Notes under the pieces: model-generated | Told to the model about the DNA's origin: nothing | What the model saw: only the letters and a program-made list of their open reading frames with translations | Databases searched by the model: none | Source of the DNA: Gammaproteobacteria bacterium | GTDB taxonomy: Bacteria; Pseudomonadota; Gammaproteobacteria; Thiohalomonadales; Thiohalomonadaceae | Reading direction: 5' to 3' | Assembly (NCBI GenBank): GCA_003252455.1 | Contig: QKED01000082.1 | Location: 1-35,178, forward strand | DNA length: 35,178 bases | Shown: positions 26,966 through 34,699 of the stretch, piece by piece | How the letters are laid out: each line of letters starts with the position of its first letter | Numbering within the stretch: the stretch's first letter is position 1 | Program-made: the position numbers and the translations under genes

Positions 26966-28009
26966 ATGTCGCGCCGCAAACTGACGCGTCAGCAGCTCTG
27001 GCGTGCCGAGAAGGTGCAAGAGGAGCGCATTAAGCGCGCCCAACGCCGTGATGCCCGACTTGGCGAATCCCTCGACATCCACGACGCCGAAGAGCGCCAA
27101 GGCACCTTAGTCAGTAACTTCGGCGCCACCCTGGAGGTCGAGGGTGAAGACGGCTCGCGCGTGCGCTGTAGCGCCCGACAAAACATCGGCACACCGGTGG
27201 TCGGTGACCGCGTAGTGTGGCAGGCCCACGGCGAGGGCGGCGTAGTCACCGCCCTGCAACCACGCCGCACCCTGCTCGCCAAGCCCGACAAGTCCGGCCA
27301 GCTCAAAGGGCTCGCCGCCAACCTCGACCAGATCATCGTCGTCGTCGCCCCCGCCCCGCTCTACAGCCTCGATCTGATCGACAACTATCTGGTCGCCGCC
27401 GAGAGCACCGGCATCACCCCGCTCATCCTGCTCAACAAGATCGACCTGCTCGACGATGATGCACGCGCCGAAGTCGACCGCGAACTGGCTATCTACCCCC
27501 AGCTCGGTTATACCCTCATCCGCGCCAGCACCCACACTGCCCACGGCCTCGACGCCCTGCACGAGGCCCTCAAAGGCCGCTCCAGCGTCTTCGCCGGACA
27601 GTCCGGTGTAGGCAAATCCTCCCTGGTCAACCACTTCATCCCCCACGAAGAGGCCCTCGTCGGCGCCATCTCCGAACAGAGCGGCCTAGGCCGCCACACC
27701 ACCTCCGCCTCGCGCCTCTACCACCTCCCCGATGGCGGCAGCATCATCGACTCCCCCGGCGTGCGTGAGTTTCGCATCTGGCCCATGCCCGATGAGCAGC
27801 TGGTCGAGGGGTATCGGGAGTTTCGCGAGCACCTCGGCCACTGTCGGTTTCGGGACTGTAGCCATGTGCACGAGCCAGGGTGTGCGCTGCTTGGGGCGAT
27901 TAAGAACGGTGATATTGACCCACGTCGGCATGCCAGCTTTTTGCGCCTAAGGCAGGAGATGGCCACACAGCAGACGCGGCATTCGGAGTTGGAGTCGCCT
28001 TATGGGTGA
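26966..28009 (+). CDS. rsgA: Ribosome small-subunit-dependent GTPase
   Basis: RsgA (YjeQ) is a GTPase that checks late 30S maturation. The 347-aa protein has a basic N-terminus (RKLTRQQLWRAEKVQEERIK), an OB-fold, then a circularly permuted GTPase with motifs in the order LNKIDLLDD (G4), GQSGVGKSSLVNHF (G1) and DSPGVREF (G3). A C-terminal zinc site follows (CRFRDCSHVHEPGC). The permuted order is diagnostic. The ATG lies 3 nt after the phhB stop. In most gammaproteobacteria it also neighbours orn, which lies about 2 kb away here on the other strand. Confidence 0.97.
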   Translation: MSRRKLTRQQLWRAEKVQEERIKRAQRRDARLGESLDIHDAEERQGTLVSNFGATLEVEGEDGSRVRCSARQNIGTPVVGDRVVWQAHGEGGVVTALQPRRTLLAKPDKSGQLKGLAANLDQIIVVVAPAPLYSLDLIDNYLVAAESTGITPLILLNKIDLLDDDARAEVDRELAIYPQLGYTLIRASTHTAHGLDALHEALKGRSSVFAGQSGVGKSSLVNHFIPHEEALVGAISEQSGLGRHTTSASRLYHLPDGGSIIDSPGVREFRIWPMPDEQLVEGYREFREHLGHCRFRDCSHVHEPGCALLGAIKNGDIDPRRHASFLRLRQEMATQQTRHSELESPYG

Positions 28010-28102
28010 TGGGTGCGGAGTGGGGTTGGCGGGGTTCTTTGTTTGGCGTGGATGGGACGGGTAGATGCCGCCTTTCAGCCCTGACAATGGGGAATAACCG
28101 AC

Positions 28103-28609
28103 GTGAACGACGACAAACAGCCATCCGTACAGCACCCGAGGTTTGATGGTCAGAACTCCCCTAGCATCATTGACGCTGACCCCTCGAAGCAAAGGCCAAG
28201 CTTTTGCCCTTATATCTCCTATTCAGATGAAGCACGCGTGTGCAGAGACTGTGCACGGACCTTTATCTTCTACGCTGCCGAAGAACAATTCTGGTACGAA
28301 ACACTGAAGATCCCCCAAGATGCATATGCATTAAGATGCCACGAATGCAGACGAACATGGCGACAAGATAGGGCTTTGATTCGGCGTTACAATCAATACG
28401 CCGACCAAGAGCCTCAGACTAAGGGTGATCTCGAAACGTTTGCAGAAATTTCTGTCCGTATGGCTGACCGAGGCTATTTGAAGCACCCGAGGAGAGTGCT
28501 TCATCTACTCAACGTCTATAAGCGTGAACATGGTTCACTAACTGAGGAGATGTTGAGAAATCGTGCGAAGCTGCTACAGCTAACTCAATCGTCAATCGCC
28601 CAGTGCTGA
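28103..28609 (+). CDS. Zinc-ribbon protein of unknown function
   Basis: A 168-aa soluble protein, apparently starting with GTG at 28103 (GGGGA about 10 nt upstream). Cysteines at 35, 47, 50, 79 and 82 include two C-x2-C pairs. The region VCRDCARTFIFYAAEEQFWY followed by RCHECRRTW resembles the probable zinc-ribbon domain found in small proteins of unknown function. The C-terminal half is charged and helical. Base composition is visibly more AT-rich than the genes on both sides, and codon use is correspondingly relaxed, so acquisition by transfer is plausible. No partner gene can be identified. Confidence 0.78.
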   Translation: MNDDKQPSVQHPRFDGQNSPSIIDADPSKQRPSFCPYISYSDEARVCRDCARTFIFYAAEEQFWYETLKIPQDAYALRCHECRRTWRQDRALIRRYNQYADQEPQTKGDLETFAEISVRMADRGYLKHPRRVLHLLNVYKREHGSLTEEMLRNRAKLLQLTQSSIAQC

Positions 28610-28711
28610 GGAAATTCACGTTCGAATACTTACAGCGTATTCATAGCTGTCAAGTCACTCTTCATTGTTGGGAGTGTATCGCTATCTGAGATTACGTGTT
28701 ACTTCAATGAG

Positions 28712-28891
28712 TTAGCGATCAGTATATTGGCAGGTTTGAGCTTTCATCTCCCAGCGACCACCAGCATCTAAACAGCTATCGATCTGCACCTGCTCTTTGA
28801 GCCATGGGTATACCAACGCAAAAAGAATGACCACAGCAACGACGGCGGTGATCCATAAGAGACGAGACGGTGGCTTAGGTATGAGTGACAT
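28712..28891 (-). CDS. Small single-pass membrane protein
   Basis: A 59-aa frame from ATG 28891 with one membrane segment (LLWITAVVAVVILFALVYPW) after a short positive N-terminus. A small C-terminal tail follows with two cysteines (DSCLDAGGRWEMKAQTCQY). This C-x-GG-x-W...C tail recurs in small bacterial envelope proteins of unknown function. The ribosome-binding site is poor, and an upstream in-frame ATG at 28972 would add 27 residues that overlap a repeat. The gene lies inside a less GC-rich, repeat-bearing island. Confidence 0.5.
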   Translation of the reverse strand: MSLIPKPPSRLLWITAVVAVVILFALVYPWLKEQVQIDSCLDAGGRWEMKAQTCQYTDR

Positions 28892-28910
28892 AGGGCAAAT
28901 CGAGCACTCC

Positions 28911-29075
28911 GTAGGATGGGCAAAAGGAGCGATAGCGACGTGCCCATCAGAGCGGTTTGGTGGGCCACCCAAACGGTGACAGATGCTCCAACAGATCCTT
29001 TCGAGCTTGGAGATAGGGCTCGACGCTCTTTACCTTGATGGGCACGTCCGCTAGCGCTCCCTTTGCCCATCCTAC
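28911..29075. repeat. Pair of inverted 38-39-nt repeat copies
   Basis: Copy A (28911-28948, plus strand) begins GTAGGATGGGCAAAAGGAGC. Copy B (29037-29075, minus strand) begins GTAGGATGGGCAAAGGGAGC. Each has internal ends GATGGGCA and TGCCCATC that can pair, giving a REP-like hairpin. The copies face each other across 88 nt. I see no transposase. Confidence 0.75.
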
Positions 29076-29092
29076 GCGTCTTCGTCCTTAGA

Positions 29093-29114
29093 CCTCTGTG
29101 TTCTCTGTGGTGAA
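29093..29114 (-). repeat. CACAGAGG-type repeat copy
   Basis: On the minus strand this reads TTCACCACAGAGAACACAGA followed by GG, a second copy of the motif seen at 6167. It lies in the non-coding gap before the recR stop (28892-29184, nothing else coding seen). Confidence 0.55.
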
Positions 29115-29184
29115 CAGCCCAACCCGCCGGGACGAGGCGCTTTACCATGCCACAAAGCCCTGCCAGAACCGATCAGGAAGCTGG

Positions 29185-29781
29185 TCAGACCTTCCGCCGC
29201 CCGTTAAAGGCGTGCGCCAGAGTACCGCCATCCACATACTCCAGCTCGCCACCGACGGGAACGCCGTGCGCGAGGCGAGAGAGCTGAATGGGCAGGTCGC
29301 GGGCCATGTCGGCAATGTAATGGGCGGTGGCTTCGCCTTCGATGGTGGGGTTGGTGGCGAGGATCAGCTCTTGTACCTCGCCTTGGGCGAGCCGTTCGCC
29401 GAGGTGGTCGAGGCCGATGTCGCTCGGGCCGATGCCGTCGATGGGGGAGAGGTGGCCCATGAGCACGAAGTAGAGGCCACGGTAGCCGGTGGCCTGCTCC
29501 AGTGCCTGGACGTCGGAGGGGGATTCGACCACGCAGAGCTGTGTGGTGTCGCGCCGGGTGTCGGCGCAGAGGGGGCAGGTCTCGCCTTCGCTGAAGTCGC
29601 GGCAGAGGCGGCAGCGCCCTACCCCGTCAATCGCGGCCTGGAGCGCCCCGGCCAGCGCTTGTGCGCCGTGGCGGTCGCGTTCGAGCATGTGGTAGGCCAT
29701 GCGTTGCGCCGACTTGGGGCCGACGCCAGGCAGGCCTCGCAACGCCTCCACCAGGGCGGCGATGAGCGGGGTGTAGGCCAT
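29185..29781 (-). CDS. recR: Recombination mediator protein RecR
   Basis: RecR acts with RecF and RecO to load RecA at single-strand gaps. The 198-aa protein has the N-terminal helix-hairpin-helix ([18 protein letters not shown]), a four-cysteine zinc finger (Cys57, 60, 69, 72: CRLC and CPLC) and a Toprim domain ([13 protein letters not shown]). The C-terminal segment [20 protein letters not shown] is also present. It follows ybaB by 9 nt, the usual ybaB-recR pair, but dnaX, normally immediately upstream, is separated by about 1.4 kb with other genes. Confidence 0.97.
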   Translation of the reverse strand: MAYTPLIAALVEALRGLPGVGPKSAQRMAYHMLERDRHGAQALAGALQAAIDGVGRCRLCRDFSEGETCPLCADTRRDTTQLCVVESPSDVQALEQATGYRGLYFVLMGHLSPIDGIGPSDIGLDHLGERLAQGEVQELILATNPTIEGEATAHYIADMARDLPIQLSRLAHGVPVGGELEYVDGGTLAHAFNGRRKV

Positions 29782-29790
29782 AGAGGGGGC

Positions 29791-30111
29791 TTAGAAGGGG
29801 AGTTTGAAGCCGCCAGGCAGACCCATCCCGGCGGTCATGCTCGACATGCGCTCGGAGCTGGTCTTCTCCAGCTGGCGCACGGCGTCGTTGAAGGCGGCGC
29901 CGATGAGGTCTTCGAGCATCTCTTTGTCGTCCATCACGGAGTCGTCGATCTCGACGCGGCGCACGTCGTGACGACCGGTCATGGTCACCTTGACCAGGCC
30001 GCTGCCGGACTGGCCGGTGATCTCCATGTTGGCGATCTCCTCCTGCATGCGCTGCATCTCCGCCTGCATGCGCTGCGCCTGCTTCATGATGTTGCCCATG
30101 CCACCTTTCAT
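29791..30111 (-). CDS. ybaB: YbaB/EbfC family nucleoid-associated protein
   Basis: A small DNA-binding protein of 106 aa. Family features: [20 protein letters not shown] with heptad-like repeats, [22 protein letters not shown], and the helix [20 protein letters not shown]. The C-terminus is Met/Gly-rich. It binds DNA with little specificity. It lies directly upstream of recR with a 9-nt spacer. The 202-nt stretch upstream (30112-30313) holds no convincing gene. Confidence 0.96.
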   Translation of the reverse strand: MKGGMGNIMKQAQRMQAEMQRMQEEIANMEITGQSGSGLVKVTMTGRHDVRRVEIDDSVMDDKEMLEDLIGAAFNDAVRQLEKTSSERMSSMTAGMGLPGGFKLPF

Positions 30112-30313
30112 AGCCAGTTCCTCTTAAGTTCGCGATGTGTGTCTGAAGGCGGTCCAGTATAGCAGGTGGGCCGAGCGATTTGCCCCACGGCGGCGGGCGC
30201 CGTCGCCACCACTCGCTGCGGGTAGCCGGGAACGGACATCCCCTTCATCGCCGCGAAACCGCTGGCCCGAGAGGTCACTGACGCAGCAGCGGAGAGTGCT
30301 GCAGAAGGGGGAG

Positions 30314-30694
30314 TTAGACGGCCTCCATCTGCTTGTCCACGTTGCGCAGCACCAGACGCGCCATGGCCAGGTTTGCGTGGGCCCGATCCAGAGCGACATA
30401 GAGGAATACCTCAGGCTGCCGACTGAGCAGGCGGATGAGGTGGTACTGGGTGCCAAGGGTGATGAGGATATCCTCGATATGGTCATCACCCAGGCCGATC
30501 TCACGCATCGCGCGCAACTTGGCCTGCACCACCTCGGTATTCGCCGCCGCCGCCATCTCGATGGCGAAGGTCCCCTGGACCCGCGATTCGAACATCATGC
30601 CACTGGTGGAATCGACCAAGGCGGCGGCGATGAAGCCGTCCAGCTCTGCCAAGGGGTCGAGCCTATCGCTCACCGTCACGAGTTGATTGCCCAT
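30314..30694 (-). CDS. Roadblock/LC7 domain protein
   Basis: A 126-aa cytoplasmic protein with a Roadblock/LC7 (MglB-like) pattern: FIAAALVDSTSGMMFESR (the conserved strand with D-x-x-SG), a helix EVVQAKLRAMREIG, then EDILITLGTQYHLIRLL and FLYVALDRAHANLAMARLVL. Such proteins dimerise and regulate small Ras-like GTPases or act as scaffolds. ATG 30694 is chosen because GGAG lies 7 nt upstream; ATG 30709 has none. No MglA-type GTPase is in the window. It lies between dnaX and ybaB, where this family is not usual. Confidence 0.8.
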   Translation of the reverse strand: MGNQLVTVSDRLDPLAELDGFIAAALVDSTSGMMFESRVQGTFAIEMAAAANTEVVQAKLRAMREIGLGDDHIEDILITLGTQYHLIRLLSRQPEVFLYVALDRAHANLAMARLVLRNVDKQMEAV

Positions 30695-31105
30695 ACTTGC
30701 ACTCCACATGACTGTTTAATCAGGATTTCTCACCCTGGCCGAAGGTGCACCCCACCCTATTCGCGGGGTGGACGGCATGCGATGGCGGTCACGGGTGAGA
30801 CGTAACCGGCATGACGAGAGGGCCCCTGTCGACATCACATGGGCAGCGCCATATCCGTGAATTTATGTCAACAATTCTCTCATCTCCAGGGGAGATGGGG
30901 ATGGCGCCTGTGGGAACAAGGGCGTGGATCGCATGGGTGTGCGTGGTAGTGGGCTATCGCATGGCGCGGGTGAGCCGGACGAGCGACCCCCCCCTCGCAG
31001 CGAGGGAGGCCAGACGACGGGCGAGCCCAGCTGTTGGATGGCATCGTCCTGTCATTTACCCGCACTAGACTGGTGCGCAATTCAGCCGTGGATGGGAGGT
31101 GCAAG
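30695..31105. other. Non-coding stretch with several palindromes
   Basis: There is no convincing gene in these 411 bases. A plus-strand open frame at 30811-31068 has no family features. I see CCACCC/GGGTGG around 30752-30771, CATCTCC-AGG-GGAGATG at 30881-30897, and CCCTCGC-A-GCGAGGG at 30992-31006. An AT-richer patch near 30860-30880 may be the promoter of the small SAP-like gene, and the palindromes may be its operators or leader structures. Confidence 0.5.
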
Positions 31106-31306
31106 ATGCTCAAAGAGCAACTCAGGGCCATCGCCAACGAACTGGGTGTGGCGACCGGCAGACTCACCAAGGCGGAGCTGGTACGCCAGATCCAGCGCGC
31201 CGAGGGTAACTTCGACTGCTTCGGCAGCGCCATCGATGCCCAGTGCGACCAAATCGCGTGCCGCTGGCGCGAGGAGTGCCTGAGGCCCATCAAAGGGGCA
31301 AAGTAA
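31106..31306 (+). CDS. Small SAP/Rho-N-like protein with a four-cysteine tail
   Basis: A 66-aa protein from ATG 31106 with GGAGG 6 nt upstream (in-frame ATG 31034 lacks one). The N-terminal 32 residues (MLKEQLRAIANELGV, then KAELVRQIQRAEG) have the helix-turn-helix pattern of SAP or Rho-N nucleic-acid-binding domains. The C-terminal part has four cysteines (FDCFG, AQCDQIAC, REECL), which could bind zinc. Similar small proteins of unknown function occur in other proteobacteria, from general recall. A long non-coding leader with palindromes precedes it. Confidence 0.72.
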   Translation: MLKEQLRAIANELGVATGRLTKAELVRQIQRAEGNFDCFGSAIDAQCDQIACRWREECLRPIKGAK

Positions 31307-31471
31307 CGGCCCCCCCTCGGCACCCACGCACGACGCCGAACCGGCGAGTGGTGCCGATTCGGCTGAACGCCGTGCTGCACCTCCCGACGCAGACGATGAT
31401 GCCTATGACGACGTAGCACGAAGCCGTAGGCCGCACAGTTGAATAGACCAGAGAGGGGGCCGCCCGGCGCC

Positions 31472-33319
31472 CTACTCGCCTGGCGGCTCCATCCGCAACC
31501 CCGCCAATGCCCGCACCGAGTCGGCTACCAGCTGCACATCGAAGCGCTTACGCAGCTCCTTCACCACCGGGTCTTCACTGATCAAACGCTCGGCCTCCTT
31601 CAGACGCAGTCGCTCGCGTTGGCGCTGCCGCCATTGGGGGGTGGGGGCACCGGCCCGCCCCTGCTCCAGCACAAGGGCAATGGTCTGACCGAGGTGCGTA
31701 CCGAGGGCCTCTGCCAAGGCATCGCGACGCGCGGCGGTGTCGAGGTGACGACAACCAGGGTCGAGGGCGAGGCGGACCTGACCCTCACTCTGGGCGACCA
31801 GGGTGCAGTTGACGGCGAGTTGCTGCACCAAGCCCCCGAGGGCGAGTTGCTCACAGAGTGCCTCCCAAGGGTCGGGGATGAAGGGTGAAGGGCCGCGTGT
31901 CCCGCCCCCCACGCCCTGGAGTCCTCCCGCTACGTCACTCGGAGGGCGTGCGGGGGCAGGCTCATCGTCCCCCTCGCCGGGGGCGGGTCGCGCCTGCGCG
32001 GGGCGTTGCTGCGGCTGACGGCTGCGATTATCGCGCCCGCCTTTATCGCCGAGCATGGCGCGGATGTTGTCGGTAGGGCGATTTCCTCCCCCACTATTAC
32101 CCGCGGGCGACGGGGTCGGGCGTGAAGGGGGGCTCTGCGGGCGCGAGGCAACGGTCGGATTAGCGCGCGTGGTCGGCACGCTCGGCGACGCAACCGGGGC
32201 CGCTGGGGCAGAGGGGAGCGCCAGCGTGGCCGGGCGGAAGGCGAGCATGCGCAGCAGGGCCATCTCCAGGCCGCTGCGTGGGTCGGGCACCAGGGGTAGA
32301 TCACGACGGGCGTGCAGGGCAATCTGGTAGTAGAGCTGCACCTCCTCGGCACTCAGCTGGGCGGCCAACTCACCGAGCAGGGCGGCGGCCTCCTCATCGC
32401 CCTCCTCCGCCCCCCCCTCGGCACCGAGCACCTGCGCCATGGCCAGGCGGTGGAGGAGGTCGATGAGCGCTTCGAGTACAGCACGATAGTCGGGGCCGAG
32501 TTCGGCCAGGCGCGCGGTCTCGGCGAGCAAGCCGGGACCATCCTCGGCGGCGAGCGCCTTGAGCAGCTCGACCACGCGGGCGCGGTCGATGGTGCCGAGC
32601 ATCTCGTGTACCTCTTGCGCCTTGACCCCGTCGCTGCCGAAGGCGATGGCCTGATCGAGCAGACTCAGGGCGTCGCGCATGGAGCCGTCGGCCGCGTGGG
32701 CCAGGGCGCTCAGTGCGCTGGGCTCGAAGGCGATCAGCTCCTTGCCGAGCAGATCGGCCAGATGGTCGCGGATCAGACCGACGGAGAGGCGCTTGAGGTT
32801 GAACTGCAGGCAGCGCGAGAGGATGGTGGCCGGGAGCTTCTGCGGATCGGTGGTGGCGAGGAGAAACTTGACGTGCGGCGGTGGCTCTTCGAGGGTCTTC
32901 AACAGGGCGTTGAAGCTGCTCTTGGAGAACATGTGCACCTCGTCGATGAGGTAGACCTTGTAACGCCCACGGGCGGGGGCGTACTGCACGTTCTCCAGCA
33001 GGTCGCGGGTGTCGTCGACACCGGTGCGCGAGGCGGCATCCACCTCGATCAGGTCGACGAAGCGCCCCTCGTCGATCTCGCGGCAGTTGGCACACACACC
33101 GCATGGCTCCGAGCCGACGCCGTGTTCACAGTTGAGTGACTTGGCGAAGATACGCGAGACGGTGGTCTTGCCCACCCCACGCGTGCCGGTGAAGAGAAAG
33201 GCGTGATGCAGGCGATCGCTATCGAGGGCGTTGATCAGCGCACGCAGCACATGCTGCTGGCCGACCATCTCGGCGAACTTGCGCGGACGCCACTTACGCG
33301 CCAGTACCAGGTAGCTCAT
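31472..33319 (-). CDS. dnaX: DNA polymerase III subunit gamma/tau
   Basis: DnaX is the clamp-loader ATPase (tau/gamma) of the replicative polymerase. The 615-aa protein starts MSYLVLARKWRP, matching the E. coli start. It has a Walker A GTRGVGKTT near residues 45-53, a zinc module (CEHGVGSEPCGVCANC), LIDEVHMFSKSSFNALLKTL (Walker B) and TTDPQKLPATILSRC (sensor 1). A Pro/Ala/Ser/Arg-rich linker runs from about 370 to 490, followed by a tau C-terminal domain. ATG 33319 has GGAG 8 nt upstream; GTG 33328 is in frame but weak. No A6G-type slippery site appears in the linker, so the E. coli-style gamma frameshift is not visible. Confidence 0.96.
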   Translation of the reverse strand: MSYLVLARKWRPRKFAEMVGQQHVLRALINALDSDRLHHAFLFTGTRGVGKTTVSRIFAKSLNCEHGVGSEPCGVCANCREIDEGRFVDLIEVDAASRTGVDDTRDLLENVQYAPARGRYKVYLIDEVHMFSKSSFNALLKTLEEPPPHVKFLLATTDPQKLPATILSRCLQFNLKRLSVGLIRDHLADLLGKELIAFEPSALSALAHAADGSMRDALSLLDQAIAFGSDGVKAQEVHEMLGTIDRARVVELLKALAAEDGPGLLAETARLAELGPDYRAVLEALIDLLHRLAMAQVLGAEGGAEEGDEEAAALLGELAAQLSAEEVQLYYQIALHARRDLPLVPDPRSGLEMALLRMLAFRPATLALPSAPAAPVASPSVPTTRANPTVASRPQSPPSRPTPSPAGNSGGGNRPTDNIRAMLGDKGGRDNRSRQPQQRPAQARPAPGEGDDEPAPARPPSDVAGGLQGVGGGTRGPSPFIPDPWEALCEQLALGGLVQQLAVNCTLVAQSEGQVRLALDPGCRHLDTAARRDALAEALGTHLGQTIALVLEQGRAGAPTPQWRQRQRERLRLKEAERLISEDPVVKELRKRFDVQLVADSVRALAGLRMEPPGE

Positions 33320-33367
33320 CGTCGCCACTCCATCGCGGGGAAAGGGGCGATGTTAACACGGGGGTTT

Positions 33368-33510
33368 GCCACGCAGGCACGGGGGGCGCCGGGAACCCCA
33401 GCGTATCGCCAACAAGAATTACGACATGCGCGAGTGGAAGCGCGGCCATTGTGATGCGGGCAGAAACCGAAAAGTAGAGGCGCACTCAGCGTCCTCTGTG
33501 CCTGCGTGGC
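33368..33510. repeat. 13-bp perfect inverted repeat of CACAGAGG-type sequence
   Basis: GCCACGCAGGCAC (33368-33380) and GTGCCTGCGTGGC (33498-33510) are exact inverted copies 117 nt apart, in the gap between dnaX and the SRP RNA gene. The right copy continues into CAGAGGAC on the minus strand and matches the 6167 repeat. It has the outline of a small mobile or REP-like element. No coding function is seen inside. Confidence 0.6.
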
Positions 33511-33538
33511 GCATTCGTACTGGGTAGGCCAAAAAGGA

Positions 33539-33650
<112 letters not shown>

Positions 33651-33710
33651 ATAGAACTCGATGTCGGGGATTCGGGCCGTAGGCCCTGAGGAAAATCCAC
33701 TGCGGGAATT

Positions 33711-33798
33711 TGGCGGAGAGGGGGGGATTCGAACCCCCGATACGTTGCCGTATACACACTTTCCAGGCGTGCTCCTTCAGCCACTCGGACACCTCTCC
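33711..33798 (-). tRNA. serV-like tRNA-Ser: tRNA-Ser(GGA)
   Basis: A complete type II tRNA of 88 nt with acceptor stem GGAGAGG, D-arm GTCCGAGTGGCTGAAGG and anticodon loop CTGGAAA, giving anticodon GGA (serine, reads UCC/UCU). It has a long variable arm (TATACGGCAACGTA) and the T-arm GGGGGTTCGAATCCCCC. The 3' CCA is encoded (33711-33713 on the complement). The sequence is close to E. coli tRNA-Ser(GGA). The gene symbol is not assigned with certainty. Confidence 0.97.
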
Positions 33799-34120
33799 AG
33801 GTATGACTGCATCCTGCGGTCAAGAGCGGGCAATTATACGCATAGGACGTTGAAAAGCAATGCCCGGTCAGGGGTTGTGGAGAAGAAATTTACCGCAGAG
33901 CGCGCGCAGCCACCGCGTCCGGGAGGGGTCGTTCGCTTCGCCATCACGCGCTGTTCGATACTGCGGTACGAGCGGCCTGATTTCACGCGGTGCTCCGCTC
34001 CATGCCATCGACGCACACTGCGCTGTGGTGAACGTCACCCAAGAAGCCCGCCCTGAGGTAAAAGTCGTCACCGACTTTGCGTTATAGTCAGCGCCATACG
34101 TCCTCAAGCGGAGAGCATCC
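33799..34120. other. Divergent intergenic region between tRNA-Ser and lemA
   Basis: No gene is seen in these 322 bases. The left end holds the tRNA promoter. The right end holds a perfect hairpin, AAAGTCG-TCAC-CGACTTT at 34061-34078, and a TATAGT at 34083-34088 that could be the lemA -10 element, although no good -35 is visible. The middle shows nothing recognisable. Confidence 0.5.
33833..33860 (-). promoter_or_regulatory. Sigma-70-type promoter of the tRNA-Ser gene
   Basis: A minus-strand TATAAT (33833-33838) is preceded by TTGCTT (33855-33860) with a 16-bp spacer. The predicted start of transcription lies about 28 nt before the tRNA 5' end. The -10 is a perfect consensus. SRP RNA and possibly dnaX may also use this promoter. 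Confidence 0.7.
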
Positions 34121-34696
34121 ATGCAGATCGGTACCTTCATCCTCCTCGGCATCCTGGTGGTGCTGCTTATCTACATCGTCATCCTCTACAACGGCCTGGT
34201 GGGCATCAAGCACGCGGTGGACAAGGCGTGGTCCAACATCGACATCCTGCTCAAACAGCGCCACGACGAGCTGCCCAAACTAGTGGAGGTGTGCAAGCAG
34301 TATATGGGCTACGAGAAGGAGACCCTGGAGCGGGTGATGCAGGCGCGCAGCGCGGTGGCCAATGCCCGAGCAGCGGGCAACGCTGCCAGCCTCGGTCCGG
34401 CCGAGGCGCAGCTGCGCATGGGGCTCGGCAACCTCTTCGCCGTGGCCGAGGCCTACCCGGAGCTGAAGGCCAACGACAACTTTCAGCACCTCACCGGGCG
34501 CATCACCGGCCTGGAGAACGCCATCGCCGACCGCCGCGAGTTCTACAACGAGCAGGTGAACATCAACAACGTACGCATCGAACAGTTCCCCGACATCCTC
34601 GTCGCCCGCCTGTTCAACTTCCGCGAACGCGCCCTGCTCACCTTCGACGCCGAGGAGTTGAAGGATGTCAACCTGGGCAAGCTGTTCAACGGCTGA
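34121..34696 (+). CDS. lemA: LemA family protein
   Basis: A 191-aa membrane-anchored helical protein. One N-terminal membrane segment (FILLGILVVLLIYIVILYNG, residues 5-24) is followed by the LemA signature: YNGLVGIKHAVDKAWSNIDI, LLKQRHDELPKLVEVCKQYM, YPELKANDNFQHL, and RREFYNEQVNINNVRIEQFP. The C-terminal long helices lie outside or inside the cell depending on topology, which I cannot decide. Function is unknown. It starts with GGAGA 6 nt upstream, and the following gene begins 3 nt after its stop. Confidence 0.95.
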   Translation: MQIGTFILLGILVVLLIYIVILYNGLVGIKHAVDKAWSNIDILLKQRHDELPKLVEVCKQYMGYEKETLERVMQARSAVANARAAGNAASLGPAEAQLRMGLGNLFAVAEAYPELKANDNFQHLTGRITGLENAIADRREFYNEQVNINNVRIEQFPDILVARLFNFRERALLTFDAEELKDVNLGKLFNG

Positions 34697-34699
34697 CCC

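Noticed and set aside
30124-30504. 126-aa minus-strand frame between ybaB and the Roadblock gene
   Set aside because: It overlaps the Roadblock gene in another frame and has shadow-like composition.
30811-31068. Possible 85-aa gene
   Set aside because: No ribosome-binding site, no family signal, and composition like the surrounding non-coding DNA.
31850-32220. Programmed frameshift site in dnaX
   Set aside because: No A6G-type slippery heptamer was found in the linker region; short gamma production by this route is not supported.
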